Part shown: piece after piece, positions 33,693 through 43,759 of the stretch
Layout of the letters: each line of letters opens with the position of its first letter
How positions within the stretch are numbered: the first letter of the stretch is position 1
Source: Ignavibacteriota bacterium
GTDB lineage: Bacteria; Bacteroidota; Ignavibacteria; Ignavibacteriales; Ignavibacteriaceae
DNA: 64,000 bases
Direction of reading: 5' to 3'
Assembly: GCA_013285405.1 (NCBI GenBank)
Contig: CP053446.1
Coordinates: 372,001 to 436,000 of the forward strand
Program-made: the position numbers and the translations under genes
The notes under the pieces: model-generated
The model's input: only the letters and a program-made list of their open reading frames with translations
Told to the model about the DNA's origin: nothing
Database searches by the model: none

Positions 33693-33824
33693 TTATTCAA
33701 CCCGTAAACCTTCCTTCATTCTAATTTTTATCATCTCCTCGTCAGCATCTCTACGAACTTTTCCAAAAACCAGTGCAATATTTAATGCAACTGAAATTAT
33801 CAGCAGGATTATCAACAGCATCAT
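33693..33824 (-). CDS. 43-residue single-pass membrane protein
   Basis: ATG at 33824 with a good ribosome site (GGAGGG, 4 nt spacing). The first 20 residues are one hydrophobic helix (MMLLIILLIISVALNIALVF), followed by a charged tail (GKVRRDADEEMIKIRMKEGL). It lies after ftsZ on the same strand (87 nt gap), and its reading frame is clean with a TAA. No known family. It may be cotranscribed with the division genes. Confidence 0.6.
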   Translation of the reverse strand: MMLLIILLIISVALNIALVFGKVRRDADEEMIKIRMKEGLRVE

Positions 33825-33911
33825 ATAACCCTCCGTGGTTTTTAATTATTATAAGTTAACTTTCTGAATTCTCCTCAACCAAAACAATCAGAATTTATTT
33901 TTAATTAAACT

Positions 33912-35195
33912 CTAATCCATAATCATCCGCAGGAACGATGAACTTTCATCATCATCGTCATTGGATTTTTTATTTGGATCTTTTTGTTCCATCTTTTCCT
34001 TCGCCCAGCTATATCGCGAAGCTTTTTCGGATAGTGAATTTTCGGGTTCTTCATTTTCAGGTTCTTCAGGCTGCGCCGGATTATTTTTTACCCGCAGAAT
34101 AGTTGGAACATCCAGATCGTCTTTATCAATCGTCGAAGCATCCATAAAATTAAATCCACCTCTGAAGCTTAATTGTTCGCCGGATTTCTTCGCCTGGGAT
34201 TTAAAGTTACTTTGAGCAAAAGTTTTTCTTGCACTGTCAAAACCAGTTGCTATCACGGTGTAAGAAACGTAGTCATTCATTTCCTCTTTTCTTACACATC
34301 CGAAGATAACATTTGCTTCCTCACCAGCAGCTTCGAAGATTACATTATTACCTTCATTAATTTCCTGAAGTGTGAGATTGCTGGATCCTGAAATATTCAG
34401 CAGTACACTCTTCGCACCTCTGATGTTCACGCCTTCGAGAAGAGGACTTGAAATTGCTTTTTGAGCTGCTTCGATTGCACGATTTTCACCGCTTGCGATT
34501 CCGCAACCCATTAAAGCTTCGCCGCTTTGATTCATTACCGCACGAACATCTGCAAAATCAACATTGATTAATCCTTCAACAGTAATTATATCAGCAATAC
34601 CTCTTGTTGCTTCATAGAGTACTTCATTTGGTTTGTCGAATGCGGCAAACGCATTTATGTTACCATCAAGAATATTCAATATTCTTTCATTAGGAATAAC
34701 TATTAAACTGTCAACATGTTTTCTTAATTCTTTAATTCCTTCATCAGCATTTATCATTCGTGTTTTACCTTCCCATCGAAAAGGTTTAGTAACAATTCCA
34801 ACGACTAACGCCCCGATACTTTGTGCAACAGATGCGATAATTGGCGCGCCACCTGTTCCTGTTCCGCCACCCATTCCTGCAGTAATGAATACCATATCAC
34901 TTCCTGAAAGTACTGAAGCAATTTTATCCCGGTCTTCTTCAACCGCTTTTCTGCCGATATTAGGATCAGCACCAGCACCCAAACCTCGCGTAATATTTGT
35001 TCCAACCTGAATTTTGTGATGTGCCTTACTGCTTTCCAACACCTGTGCATCGGTATTAACAGCAACATACTCAACACCATTTAAACCTCTGGCAATCATA
35101 CTTCCCAGAGCATTGCATCCTCCGCCTCCGACTCCAATTACTTTGAGAACGGCAGACATTGGTTTTTCTCTATCGAGAGTGGCGAACTTTATCAT
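33912..35195 (-). CDS. ftsZ: Cell division protein FtsZ
   Basis: Tubulin-like GTPase that forms the Z-ring. The ATG at 35195 is chosen because AGGAGGG lies just upstream; the frame opens 36 nt earlier. About 427 residues. Tubulin signature GMGGGTGTGGAP, N-terminal VIGVGGGGCNA and the T7 loop NVDFADVRAVM are intact. The C-terminal linker is acidic and Glu/Pro-rich, ending in a conserved FtsA-binding-type peptide (SSFLRMIMD). It follows ftsA by 22 nt and ends the dcw cluster. Confidence 0.97.
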   Translation of the reverse strand: MIKFATLDREKPMSAVLKVIGVGGGGCNALGSMIARGLNGVEYVAVNTDAQVLESSKAHHKIQVGTNITRGLGAGADPNIGRKAVEEDRDKIASVLSGSDMVFITAGMGGGTGTGGAPIIASVAQSIGALVVGIVTKPFRWEGKTRMINADEGIKELRKHVDSLIVIPNERILNILDGNINAFAAFDKPNEVLYEATRGIADIITVEGLINVDFADVRAVMNQSGEALMGCGIASGENRAIEAAQKAISSPLLEGVNIRGAKSVLLNISGSSNLTLQEINEGNNVIFEAAGEEANVIFGCVRKEEMNDYVSYTVIATGFDSARKTFAQSNFKSQAKKSGEQLSFRGGFNFMDASTIDKDDLDVPTILRVKNNPAQPEEPENEEPENSLSEKASRYSWAKEKMEQKDPNKKSNDDDDESSSFLRMIMD

Positions 35196-35217
35196 GGACC
35201 CTCCTGTATTAGATTTT

Positions 35218-36462
35218 TTATAATTCATCAAAAAATTCCTGTACTCTTTTTACAAATAGTTTAATTGAGTTCTTAGCTTCTTTTTTTCTTTTAATAATCT
35301 GATATTCACTGGATTTACCGCCCGGTATTCCTTTAATCAATCCTGCAACGGTAGCAAACTCCGGACTTTCAATTTCATTGGACAGACCCTCACCAAGTTC
35401 CTGTGGAACTCCAATCCGTGCAGGTAATCCAAAAACTTCTTCAGCTAATTCAGGACAACCGCGCAGCAGCGATCCTCCTCCTGTTAAAACAATTCCTGCT
35501 TTCACTTTATTCTTGTATCCTGCACTTCTTATTTCATTATCAATTAGCGTAAATAATTCTCTCATTCTCAGACTTATAATTTGGGTTAGAAGACTTATCG
35601 GGATTTTTGTATTTCCTCTGGCTCCAACACCCTTAATCAATATATCTTCATCTTTAATGATTGCTGTTTCGATAGCATACCCGTATTCCTTTTTCAATTT
35701 CTCTGCTTCTTCTGTAACAACTCCAAGCGATTCACGAATATCATTAGTTACCTGGTTGCCGGCGATGCCAATAACTTTAGTATGCTTGATAGACTTTTTA
35801 TGATAAATAGCTATATCAGTTGTTCCTCCGCCAATATCCAAAAGAACAACACCAAGATCTTTTTCACTATCTTCCAGAACTGATGTGCTTGAAGCGATTG
35901 GTTGAAGAATATAGTCTTTTACCTTTAATCCGGAACGCTCCACAGATTTTTTTATGTTTTGTATTGCAGGAATTGATGCAAGAACTACATGATTGCTCGC
36001 TTCCAATCGTGAACCAGACATACCAATCGGATTTTCTATTCCGGGTTGATGATCGACAGAAAATTCTTCGGGAATTATGTGAAGTATCTGTCTGTCTGAA
36101 GGAATCCTTATTGTTCTGACATCAGCTTCTAATCGTTCGAGATCTTTTTTAGTTATTTCTTTTTCTTCACTGCTTATTGTTACATAGTTTCTGTGTCTTA
36201 TGCTGGTAATGTGTTCGCCTGCTACGCCAACATTAACTGAAGTGATATTTAACCCGGCACGGTTTGTTGCAATAGACATTGCTTCCTTAATTGCTTCAGA
36301 AGTCTTTCCGATATTTGCAACAAGACCTTTATGTAAACCTTCAGAAGGAGCAATTCCAAAACCAAGAATATTAAAAGATTGTTTTCCTTCTTCCAGTTCT
36401 GCAATTACTGCACAAACTTTAGTTGTACCTAAATCGATTCCAGCAATAACTTCTTTTTTCAT
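35218..36462 (-). CDS. ftsA: Cell division protein FtsA
   Basis: Actin-like ATPase that tethers FtsZ to the membrane. 414 residues with phosphate-1 motif GIDLGTTKVCAVIAE, connect/phosphate-2 VVLLDIGGGTTDIAI and adenosine motif VLTGGGSLLRG. A C-terminal amphipathic helix (NSIKLFVKRVQEFFDEL) is the membrane anchor. The ATG overlaps the ftsQ stop by 4 nt. Order ftsQ-ftsA-ftsZ is standard. Confidence 0.97.
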   Translation of the reverse strand: MKKEVIAGIDLGTTKVCAVIAELEEGKQSFNILGFGIAPSEGLHKGLVANIGKTSEAIKEAMSIATNRAGLNITSVNVGVAGEHITSIRHRNYVTISSEEKEITKKDLERLEADVRTIRIPSDRQILHIIPEEFSVDHQPGIENPIGMSGSRLEASNHVVLASIPAIQNIKKSVERSGLKVKDYILQPIASSTSVLEDSEKDLGVVLLDIGGGTTDIAIYHKKSIKHTKVIGIAGNQVTNDIRESLGVVTEEAEKLKKEYGYAIETAIIKDEDILIKGVGARGNTKIPISLLTQIISLRMRELFTLIDNEIRSAGYKNKVKAGIVLTGGGSLLRGCPELAEEVFGLPARIGVPQELGEGLSNEIESPEFATVAGLIKGIPGGKSSEYQIIKRKKEAKNSIKLFVKRVQEFFDEL

Positions 36463-37217
36463 CTGTTTGCCAACTCTATTTTTCGTTTACCGATGAATAC
36501 TTTGTTTTTATATCTGAGATCCACATAATCAATTTTTTCATAATTATTTTCTGCATTGATCAGTTGATTCCATAAATCTTTTAGTACTAGTGTCTTCAGG
36601 ACTTCATCACTCTTTCCAAACAAAACCGGAAATTTTAATCCGGTAAAAGTAAGTATAACGTCTCCACCTTTCCTCAAATTTATCTCAGCAAGATTTTTTC
36701 GCATGCTCGTATCACTCATGCTGATTGCATCAATAATCCTGAAAGCAAAATTAATTTCCTTTTCATTAAAACTTTTTTTGCTTTTAGTTTGCATGCTTGA
36801 GATAACCGGCAAACTTTCTATTTCAGCAGGGGGGAAAAGCGGAAGTATTTTCAAATCACCGGTCAAAAGTTTTAATTCATTCTTTTGAAGCAGAGCGGCT
36901 TTTATCTCTTTCTCTTGAACCTCAACCAGGATTGTGTTTACACCATCGAATTCAACTTCCGCTTTTCTTAGGTAGGGATGTTTTTCAATTTTTTGTTTTA
37001 CTTCTAACAGTGTTAAGTCATTAAATTCTGTAGAATCAATCAGACCCGCATAACGAAGATATTCGGCAGCATCAAGCAGATTATTTCCGTTGATTTCAAT
37101 CCGACTGTATATTTCTTTTGCACTGGAATTAGAACCAGTAATTATCAGATATGAAAATCCGAAGACAAGCATTAAAAAGACAGCGAGTCCAAAAAATTTA
37201 CTTTTTCTTTCGCTCAA
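36459..37217 (-). CDS. ftsQ: Cell division protein FtsQ/DivIB
   Basis: 252 residues: short cytoplasmic start (MSERKSKF), one membrane helix (GLAVFLMLVFGFSYLIITGS, about 10-29), then a POTRA-type domain (IEINGNNLLDAAEYLRYAGL) and a beta domain (VIFSGL-type strands near GGDVILTFTGLKFPVLFG). It links the late divisome to FtsL/FtsB. Sequence is weakly conserved; identity rests on topology, POTRA and position between murC and ftsA with 4-nt overlaps. Confidence 0.88.
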   Translation of the reverse strand: MSERKSKFFGLAVFLMLVFGFSYLIITGSNSSAKEIYSRIEINGNNLLDAAEYLRYAGLIDSTEFNDLTLLEVKQKIEKHPYLRKAEVEFDGVNTILVEVQEKEIKAALLQKNELKLLTGDLKILPLFPPAEIESLPVISSMQTKSKKSFNEKEINFAFRIIDAISMSDTSMRKNLAEINLRKGGDVILTFTGLKFPVLFGKSDEVLKTLVLKDLWNQLINAENNYEKIDYVDLRYKNKVFIGKRKIELANR

Positions 37218-38593
37218 TGTTTTACCTCCTTAAGTAATTCAACAAATTTCTCTCCGTATTTCCAGATGTCACCAGCTCCCATTGTAACTATTATATCGTC
37301 TTTCTTTTTTAGTTCCATTAATTTTTGGGGAATATCTTTTTTATCCTGAACATAAATCACATTTTTATGACCGTATTTCTTTGTGATATTTGCGATCATC
37401 TCACCATTGATTCCATCAATTGGTTTCTCTCTTGCAGGATAAATATCTGTGCACAGAAAAACATCAGAGTTCAAAAAAGACCTTCCAAAATCCTGATAAA
37501 AATCGCGTGTTCGTGAATAGAGATGAGGCTGAAAAACTACTACCAATCTTCTGTCCCACGCAGCTCTTATCCCTGCGAGTGTTGCAGCAGTCTCAGTTGG
37601 ATGGTGTGCATAATCATCAAGGACAAGAATATCATTCTGATATTTTGTTTCAAATCTTCTGTAAACGCCTGTGAATTTTTCCAGAGCTTGTTTGATTGTG
37701 TTGAAATTTATTCCGAGCTCCATTCCAATTGTAACTGCCACCAATGAATTTTTAACATAATGTTCGCCGGGGATGTTAAGTTTAATTTGTCCGAGTTCTT
37801 TTCCCTTGTAGATAACAGTATATTTTCCGCTGAATCCTTCAAATTCAATATCGATTGCACGAACATCTGCCTGTGCAGTAATTCCATACGTGAATACTGT
37901 TTTATTAATTGATGGGATAATATCCTGAAGTGCTGGTTCATCAAGACAAATAACAACAAAACCATAAAACGGAACTTTGTTTGCAAACTCGATGAATGCT
38001 GTTTTAATATCATCGATATCCTTGTAAGTATCGAGATGTTCTCTTTCAAGTGTAGTAATTGCAGCAATAGTAGGTGTAAGCTTTAAAAATGTTCTGTCAA
38101 ACTCATCTGCTTCAACAACAATGAATTCACCATTACCGAGTCTCGCATTTGTTCCACCAAGACCACTCAATTTTCCGCCAACAATAATTGTGGGATCAAT
38201 TCCACCTTCTGTTAAAGTTAAACCAACCATCGAAGTAGTAGTTGTTTTTCCGTGAGTTCCGGCAATACCAATTCCGTACTGCATCCTCATTGTTTCAGCA
38301 AGCATTTCTGCACGTTTAATTATCGGGATATTTTTATCTGAAGCGGCTCTTACTTCAGGATTGTCAGGAATAACTGCGGATGAATAAACAAGTACGTCAA
38401 CATCTTTCACATTTTCGGCTGAGTGTCCTTCATAAATTTTTGCACCGAGCTCTTCTAGTCTTTTGGTTACTTCAGAAAGATGAAGGTCTGAACCGGATAC
38501 TTCGAATCCCTGATTCATGAGAATTTCCGCAATACCGCTCATCCCGATACCACCAATTCCAACGAAATGTATTTTCTTAATACTTTTAAACAC
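37214..38593 (-). CDS. murC: UDP-N-acetylmuramate--L-alanine ligase
   Basis: 459 residues, ATP-dependent addition of L-Ala to UDP-MurNAc. N-terminal Rossmann IHFVGIGGIGMSGIAEIL, ATP site GIAGTHGKTTTTSM, DEFDRTFLKL and the C-terminal DDYAHHPTE typical of MurC. First step of the cytoplasmic stem-peptide pathway. Overlaps ftsQ by 4 nt and the unknown gene upstream by 8 nt. Confidence 0.97.
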   Translation of the reverse strand: MFKSIKKIHFVGIGGIGMSGIAEILMNQGFEVSGSDLHLSEVTKRLEELGAKIYEGHSAENVKDVDVLVYSSAVIPDNPEVRAASDKNIPIIKRAEMLAETMRMQYGIGIAGTHGKTTTTSMVGLTLTEGGIDPTIIVGGKLSGLGGTNARLGNGEFIVVEADEFDRTFLKLTPTIAAITTLEREHLDTYKDIDDIKTAFIEFANKVPFYGFVVICLDEPALQDIIPSINKTVFTYGITAQADVRAIDIEFEGFSGKYTVIYKGKELGQIKLNIPGEHYVKNSLVAVTIGMELGINFNTIKQALEKFTGVYRRFETKYQNDILVLDDYAHHPTETAATLAGIRAAWDRRLVVVFQPHLYSRTRDFYQDFGRSFLNSDVFLCTDIYPAREKPIDGINGEMIANITKKYGHKNVIYVQDKKDIPQKLMELKKKDDIIVTMGAGDIWKYGEKFVELLKEVKH

Positions 38594-39068
38594 TTCTTTT
38601 TTCTACTTTAGATTTTAATTCTTCTATTCTCAGTAAAAGTTCATCCTGATTTTCGTAATCTGAAAATCTGATAATTACAGGTCTCACTCTTCCATTGACT
38701 TTAATTCTTGCAGTCCTGAATGCCGGAGAATTACTGGTTCTTACCTGTCTTGAAAATTTTATTTTCCAGACTTGCTCAGTCTTATAAGATTTTGACTTGA
38801 AGCGATCTGCAAAAACGATTTCATCATCCGAAATTTCTATGTACATATTCCTGATCAGATTATAAACCAACGCAGCTACTGATATTACAAGAATGATTGC
38901 CAGAAAATATAAAATCGGATCCCGGGTAATCAGAGTGTAAGAATCCTTAATGAACTCACCTCTTATCACGCCATAAAGAATGAACACAATGAAATAAATA
39001 ATTGTTGATTTATAATAAAACGATAAATTGTATTTAAATATTCTTCTCTTTTGATCACCGTTGTTCAA
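38586..39068 (-). CDS. Unknown membrane protein inserted in dcw cluster
   Basis: 160 residues: two membrane helices (STIIYFIVFILYGVI and LYFLAIILVISVAALVYNLI) then a C-terminal domain of beta-strand pattern (MYIEISDDEIVFADRF, YKTEQVWKIKFSRQ, ARIKVNGRVRPVIIRFS) like bacterial PH-type domains (bPH_2). It lies between murG and murC with overlaps of 4 and 8 nt, so it is translated as part of the cluster. No dcw gene of this kind is standard at that place. Function unknown; a divisome or envelope accessory is an inference. Confidence 0.7.
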   Translation of the reverse strand: MNNGDQKRRIFKYNLSFYYKSTIIYFIVFILYGVIRGEFIKDSYTLITRDPILYFLAIILVISVAALVYNLIRNMYIEISDDEIVFADRFKSKSYKTEQVWKIKFSRQVRTSNSPAFRTARIKVNGRVRPVIIRFSDYENQDELLLRIEELKSKVEKRSV

Positions 39069-40168
39069 ACTGCCTCCGCAAAATTTATTGCGTTCTTTGC
39101 TATCACTTTTGCAGCATCCGGCTTTGCCATCTTCAAAGCATTTGTTCTTATTTCTGAAAGCGAACTCTCTGAATTCAAAAGCGCAAGCACATTCCTGAGT
39201 AATTCAGTTTTCAGTTTTTCATCTTCAATTAGAATAGCGGCGTGGTTATCTGCTAACGATTTTGCATTATGATATTGATGATTCTCCGCAACATTTGGTG
39301 ACGGAACAAGTATCGCAGGAATTCCAAGATTCAACATTTCAGCAATTGTGGTTGCACCGGCTCTTGCAAGAAGAAGATCACAGACTGAGTAAGCAGCATT
39401 CATATCTTCGATGAAGTCATAAACTTTTATTGAATCGTTGCTGATATGTTTGAACTGATCATAATAATTTTTTCCGGTTTGCCATATTACCTGGATATCA
39501 CTTTCTTTTAAAGTATTCATACTAACTGACATCGCTTCATTAATTGTTCTTGCTCCAAGGCTTCCGCCAAGTACGAGTAAAGTTTTTTTTTCATTGGATA
39601 ATCCAAATATTTTCAGGGCAGCGAACCTGTCTAATCTTCCAAGATTTTCTCTTACTGGATTACCTGTATTATGATGAATATTTTTCTTCCTCAAATATTT
39701 TTCTGATTCCAGAAAACTCAGATGAACCTCATCAGCATATTTTTCCAGTAAGCGGGTTGTCACTCCCGGATAACTGTTTTGTTCAAGCAGAATAATTTTA
39801 GCTCCCATAACATTAGCAGCCCATATTGCAGGACCAGCAACATATCCACCTGAGCCAATGGCAACTTTAGGTTTGAATGACATATTTATCAATAACGATT
39901 GAATCATCGAAACAAAAAGTTTTACAGGGAATAACAGATTCTCAATATTAATTTTTCTTGAAAATCCTTTTATCCAGATGGATCTGAATTTAAAGCCAAG
40001 CTTCGGAACAACCCGACCTTCAATCCTTTCCTTTGTACCAATAAAAAGAATATCAGCTTCTGGTTTTATTTCTTTGATTTGTTCTGCAACAGCGATCGCC
40101 GGAAAGAGATGACCACCGGTACCACCACCAGCAAATAAAAAACGGTATTTGGTTTGAACATTACTCAT
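39065..40168 (-). CDS. murG: UDP-GlcNAc transferase (lipid II synthase)
   Basis: 367 residues, GT28 family. N-terminal FAGGGTGGHLFPAIAVAEQI, the acceptor-side GSGGYVAGPAIWAA and donor site SLGARTINEAM, AGATTIAEMLNLGIPAILVPSPNVAENHQ (cited in pieces). Adds GlcNAc to lipid I at the inner face of the membrane. Overlaps neighbours by 4 nt. Confidence 0.97.
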   Translation of the reverse strand: MSNVQTKYRFLFAGGGTGGHLFPAIAVAEQIKEIKPEADILFIGTKERIEGRVVPKLGFKFRSIWIKGFSRKINIENLLFPVKLFVSMIQSLLINMSFKPKVAIGSGGYVAGPAIWAANVMGAKIILLEQNSYPGVTTRLLEKYADEVHLSFLESEKYLRKKNIHHNTGNPVRENLGRLDRFAALKIFGLSNEKKTLLVLGGSLGARTINEAMSVSMNTLKESDIQVIWQTGKNYYDQFKHISNDSIKVYDFIEDMNAAYSVCDLLLARAGATTIAEMLNLGIPAILVPSPNVAENHQYHNAKSLADNHAAILIEDEKLKTELLRNVLALLNSESSLSEIRTNALKMAKPDAAKVIAKNAINFAEAV

Positions 40169-41304
40169 CTGCTAATTCCTTGAACAGGATTTTGATCCTG
40201 GATATGAATTACACCATTCTGCCGCATGTGATTTGTAAAAGCAATGTTGATCAGTATTCCAACACTCACACAAAGAAATATCAATGAAGTTCCGCCGTAG
40301 CTTATAAATGGCAGCGGAAGTCCGGTAGTTGGCAGAACTCCTGTAGTTACAGCAACATTCATAAAAGCATAAAACACTATTGAAATCGTAATTCCAAAAG
40401 CCAATAATTTTCCGAACTGATCTTTCGTTTTTTTTGCAACTAAAATTCCGCAGACTAAAAGCACGAGATACGCGATCAGAACGGCAATTGATCCGATCAG
40501 TCCGAGTTCTTCACCAAGAATTGCAAAGATAAAATCGCCGTAAGCTTCGGGGAGAAACAGATTGCTTTGCATACTATTTCCGATTCCCACACCAAAAATT
40601 CCACCACTGCCAAGACTGTAAAGCGCTTGTTTCACCTGGAAATTTAAATCACCACCGGTTGTAATTGAATCAACAAAAGAAAAAACTCTTGATCTTGAAT
40701 GTGGATAAATCATCGCTGCAGATCCGATAACTATACCGCTGAACATCATCGAAACAAGAATATGTTTAAGTTTAGCACCGCCGGTATAAATAACAGTAAG
40801 TGAAATTAATATCAGCATAATACCGCTGCTTATATTTGGTTGAAGCATTATCAATCCGGAAATGCCGATAATCCAGATATACAAATACAAAAATCCATGT
40901 CTGTAGTTGTCAATGACGTTTGCTTTGACTTCCAATAAAAGTGCAAGGTGAATCACAAGAACAAGTTTAGCAATATCAGCCGGTTGGACTGTTATAATAC
41001 CAAGGTTTAACCACCTGTTCGCACCCTTGATGTTTGGCGCAAACAGAAGTGTAACTATAAGCAAAAATGCAGTCGCGATAATTGCTGGCTTGCTCAATCG
41101 TCTGTAATATTCATAAGGAATAAAAGCAAAAAGTATAATTGCACCGATTCCTAAAAAAACTTTGAAGAGGTGTGATTTAAATAAATAGAACACACTATCA
41201 AATTTGAATACGCTATAAGTGCTGCTTGCGCTCAAAACGATAGTCAGTCCAAGCAGCATCAGCACAAATACATCAAAGAAAATTGTCAATCCTAATTTTT
41301 TCAT
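40165..41304 (-). CDS. ftsW: Lipid II polymerase FtsW (SEDS)
   Basis: 379 residues with about ten membrane helices. SEDS signatures: GANRWLNLG (loop with the conserved Arg/Trp), PADIAKL, and the C-terminal GLPLPFISYGGTSL. Septal glycan polymerase working with FtsI. The large extracytoplasmic loop contains LGEELGLIG with the conserved Glu. 1-nt overlap with murD. Confidence 0.96.
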   Translation of the reverse strand: MKKLGLTIFFDVFVLMLLGLTIVLSASSTYSVFKFDSVFYLFKSHLFKVFLGIGAIILFAFIPYEYYRRLSKPAIIATAFLLIVTLLFAPNIKGANRWLNLGIITVQPADIAKLVLVIHLALLLEVKANVIDNYRHGFLYLYIWIIGISGLIMLQPNISSGIMLILISLTVIYTGGAKLKHILVSMMFSGIVIGSAAMIYPHSRSRVFSFVDSITTGGDLNFQVKQALYSLGSGGIFGVGIGNSMQSNLFLPEAYGDFIFAILGEELGLIGSIAVLIAYLVLLVCGILVAKKTKDQFGKLLAFGITISIVFYAFMNVAVTTGVLPTTGLPLPFISYGGTSLIFLCVSVGILINIAFTNHMRQNGVIHIQDQNPVQGISR

Positions 41305-42650
41305 TATAGTTTGTTTACAGCCTCTTTAAAAACTTTTCCACGATGTTCATAGTTATTAAACATATCAAAACTTGCACAAGCCGGTGACAGTAAAACCACA
41401 TCACCGCTGTGTGCTTCCCTGCCCGAATTTTTAACAGCATCTTCAAGTGATTTTTCAATTTCAACTTTTACATCATGATGAAAGAAGTTGAATACTTTTT
41501 CTGCTGAAGAACCAATTGCATAAATCTTTTTTACTTTCTGAAGAACAAGTTCTTTTATCTGATTATAATCGTTTCCTTTATCCTGCCCGCCAAGTATCAG
41601 TAAAATTGGTTCATCAAAACTTTTTAATGCATACCATACAGAATCAACATTCGTTGCTTTTGAATCATTTATATATTTAACGTCATTAATCTGCCTCACA
41701 AGTTCTAAACGATGTTCAACACTTTCGAATGTTTGAAGTCCTTTTATGATTCCTTCGTTACTAAGATTAAATACTTTTGCAGCGCAGATAACTGACATTG
41801 CGTTTGCAAGGTTGTGTTCACCTCTGATTTTAATATCGTTTCTGGAACAGATAAATTCTTCTTTACCATCAAGTTTAAAAATTACTTTATCATCAGTTAA
41901 AGAACATCCGTTTAACTGTTCATCCATTAAAGAGAAATAAATCGTTTTACTTTTATGATCAGCTAAATAATTCATTACAGCATTACTGTCTTTATTCAGT
42001 ATCAAAAAATCTTTTTCGTCCTGGTTTGAATAAATCCTTTGCTTTGACTGTGCATATTTATCAACACTGTTCTCATATCTGTTCAAATGATCGGGTGTAA
42101 TATTCAGAATCATTGCTGCCGCAGGTTTAAATCTATTTATCATATCCAGTTGAAAGCTTGAAACTTCAAGAGAAACGAATTCACCTTCTCTGACATCAAG
42201 CACGATTTCACTAAATGCCAAACCAATATTTCCTGCAACATGAGTTTTGTAACCACAAGTGTTAAAAACATGTCCGCATAAACTTGTGGTAGTTGTTTTA
42301 CCATTAGTTCCTGTTATGGCAATAATTTTGCCTTTGCAATAATGATATGCAAACTCAATCTCACTGACTAAATTAATTTTTTTAGCTCGTGCGGTCTTCA
42401 CAACCTGTGAATCGTTGGGAACACCCGGACTGACAATCATAAGCGATGATTCATATACTCTGTCCGAGTGTCCCCCGAACTCAAAATCAATTTTTTCAAT
42501 TTCGAGTTGATTCAGTGCATCATATATTTTTTCCTTCGAACTCATATCGCTGACAAATGGAACACCTCCAAGCTGCTTGACCAGTTTAGCGGCACCGACA
42601 CCACTTCTTGCAGCTCCTATTACAGATATTTTCTTGCCTTTTATGTCCAT
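41304..42650 (-). CDS. murD: UDP-N-acetylmuramoylalanine--D-glutamate ligase
   Basis: 448 residues. N-terminal GAARSGVGAAKL, ATP site AITGTNGKTTTTSLCGH, NITPDHLNRYENS (Asn-His ligands), NDSKATNVDSVWYAL and LLSPACASFDMF match MurD. Adds D-Glu to UDP-MurNAc-L-Ala. Overlaps mraY and ftsW by 1 nt each. Confidence 0.97.
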   Translation of the reverse strand: MDIKGKKISVIGAARSGVGAAKLVKQLGGVPFVSDMSSKEKIYDALNQLEIEKIDFEFGGHSDRVYESSLMIVSPGVPNDSQVVKTARAKKINLVSEIEFAYHYCKGKIIAITGTNGKTTTTSLCGHVFNTCGYKTHVAGNIGLAFSEIVLDVREGEFVSLEVSSFQLDMINRFKPAAAMILNITPDHLNRYENSVDKYAQSKQRIYSNQDEKDFLILNKDSNAVMNYLADHKSKTIYFSLMDEQLNGCSLTDDKVIFKLDGKEEFICSRNDIKIRGEHNLANAMSVICAAKVFNLSNEGIIKGLQTFESVEHRLELVRQINDVKYINDSKATNVDSVWYALKSFDEPILLILGGQDKGNDYNQIKELVLQKVKKIYAIGSSAEKVFNFFHHDVKVEIEKSLEDAVKNSGREAHSGDVVLLSPACASFDMFNNYEHRGKVFKEAVNKL

Positions 42651-43759
42651 TATCTTATCTTAAATGAAACAAGAGTTACAATAGCCAGGATGATCGCAAT
42701 GATGTAAAAGCGAACAACAATTTTTGGCTCCGCCCATCCCAGCAATTCAAAGTGATGATGAATTGGAGCCATTTTAAAAACTCTCCTGCCCTGTCCAAAT
42801 TTTTTTTTTGTGTATTTGAAATAAACTTTTTGAACGATAACTGAAATTGTCTCCATAAAAAAAACGCCACCAAGAATCGGGATGAACAATTCTTTCTTAA
42901 TAAGCACAGCAAGAATCCCAAACGCGCCGCCAAGTGCAAGCGAACCGGTATCACCCATAAAAACCTGAGCCGGATATGCGTTGTACCAAAGAAATCCAAG
43001 CGACGCACCAACTAAAGCTGCAACAAACACAGTTAGCTCACCCGAGCCGGGTAAATAAATTATGTTCAGGTAATCTGCAAAAATTATGTTGCCGCTAACA
43101 TAGCTTAGAAATGCAAGTGCAATCATTACTATCGCAATAATTCCGATTGCAAGCCCATCTAATCCGTCAGTTAAGTTCACTGCATTTGAAGTTGCTGTTA
43201 TAATAAATATGACAACTGGTATATAAAAAATTGAAAGATCAAGATTAACATTTTTTAAAAATGGTACGGTGGTTAATGTGTTGTAATTTGCAAACTCGGG
43301 AGAGAAATAAATTACTGCACCAACAACCAGTCCAATAATAATCTGACCAATGATTTTATATCTGCCGATCAAACCTTTTGGAAATTTTTTTACTACTTTC
43401 AGATAATCATCAACAAAACCAACGAGACTCAACCAAACAGTACCACCAAGAATTAATATTATATATATGCTTGTTAAGTCACCCCAAAGCAAAACCGGCA
43501 CAACTGCAGAAAAAATTATTATTAATCCTCCCATCGTGGGTGTTCCAGCTTTTGACCAATGAGTTTGAGGAGCATCTTGCTTTTTTGCTTCACCAATCTG
43601 ATTCTTCTGTAATGCACGAATTATTTTTGGTCCGAGATAAAATGCCAAAAACAATCCTGTTATTGCTGCTAATGCTGACCTGAATGTCAGGAACCGGAAT
43701 ATGTTAAATCCCGGAGGTGAATAAAGTTTATTTATATATTCAAATAAATAGTAAAGCAT
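42650..43759 (-). CDS. mraY: Phospho-MurNAc-pentapeptide transferase
   Basis: 369 residues, about ten membrane helices. Catalytic/UDP motifs: THWSKAGTPTMGGL, VDDYLKV (Asp pair), NLTDGLDGLA, GDTGSLALGG and FKMAPIHHHFELLGW. Transfers phospho-MurNAc-pentapeptide to undecaprenyl phosphate giving lipid I. 1-nt overlap with murF. Confidence 0.97.
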   Translation of the reverse strand: MLYYLFEYINKLYSPPGFNIFRFLTFRSALAAITGLFLAFYLGPKIIRALQKNQIGEAKKQDAPQTHWSKAGTPTMGGLIIIFSAVVPVLLWGDLTSIYIILILGGTVWLSLVGFVDDYLKVVKKFPKGLIGRYKIIGQIIIGLVVGAVIYFSPEFANYNTLTTVPFLKNVNLDLSIFYIPVVIFIITATSNAVNLTDGLDGLAIGIIAIVMIALAFLSYVSGNIIFADYLNIIYLPGSGELTVFVAALVGASLGFLWYNAYPAQVFMGDTGSLALGGAFGILAVLIKKELFIPILGGVFFMETISVIVQKVYFKYTKKKFGQGRRVFKMAPIHHHFELLGWAEPKIVVRFYIIAIILAIVTLVSFKIR

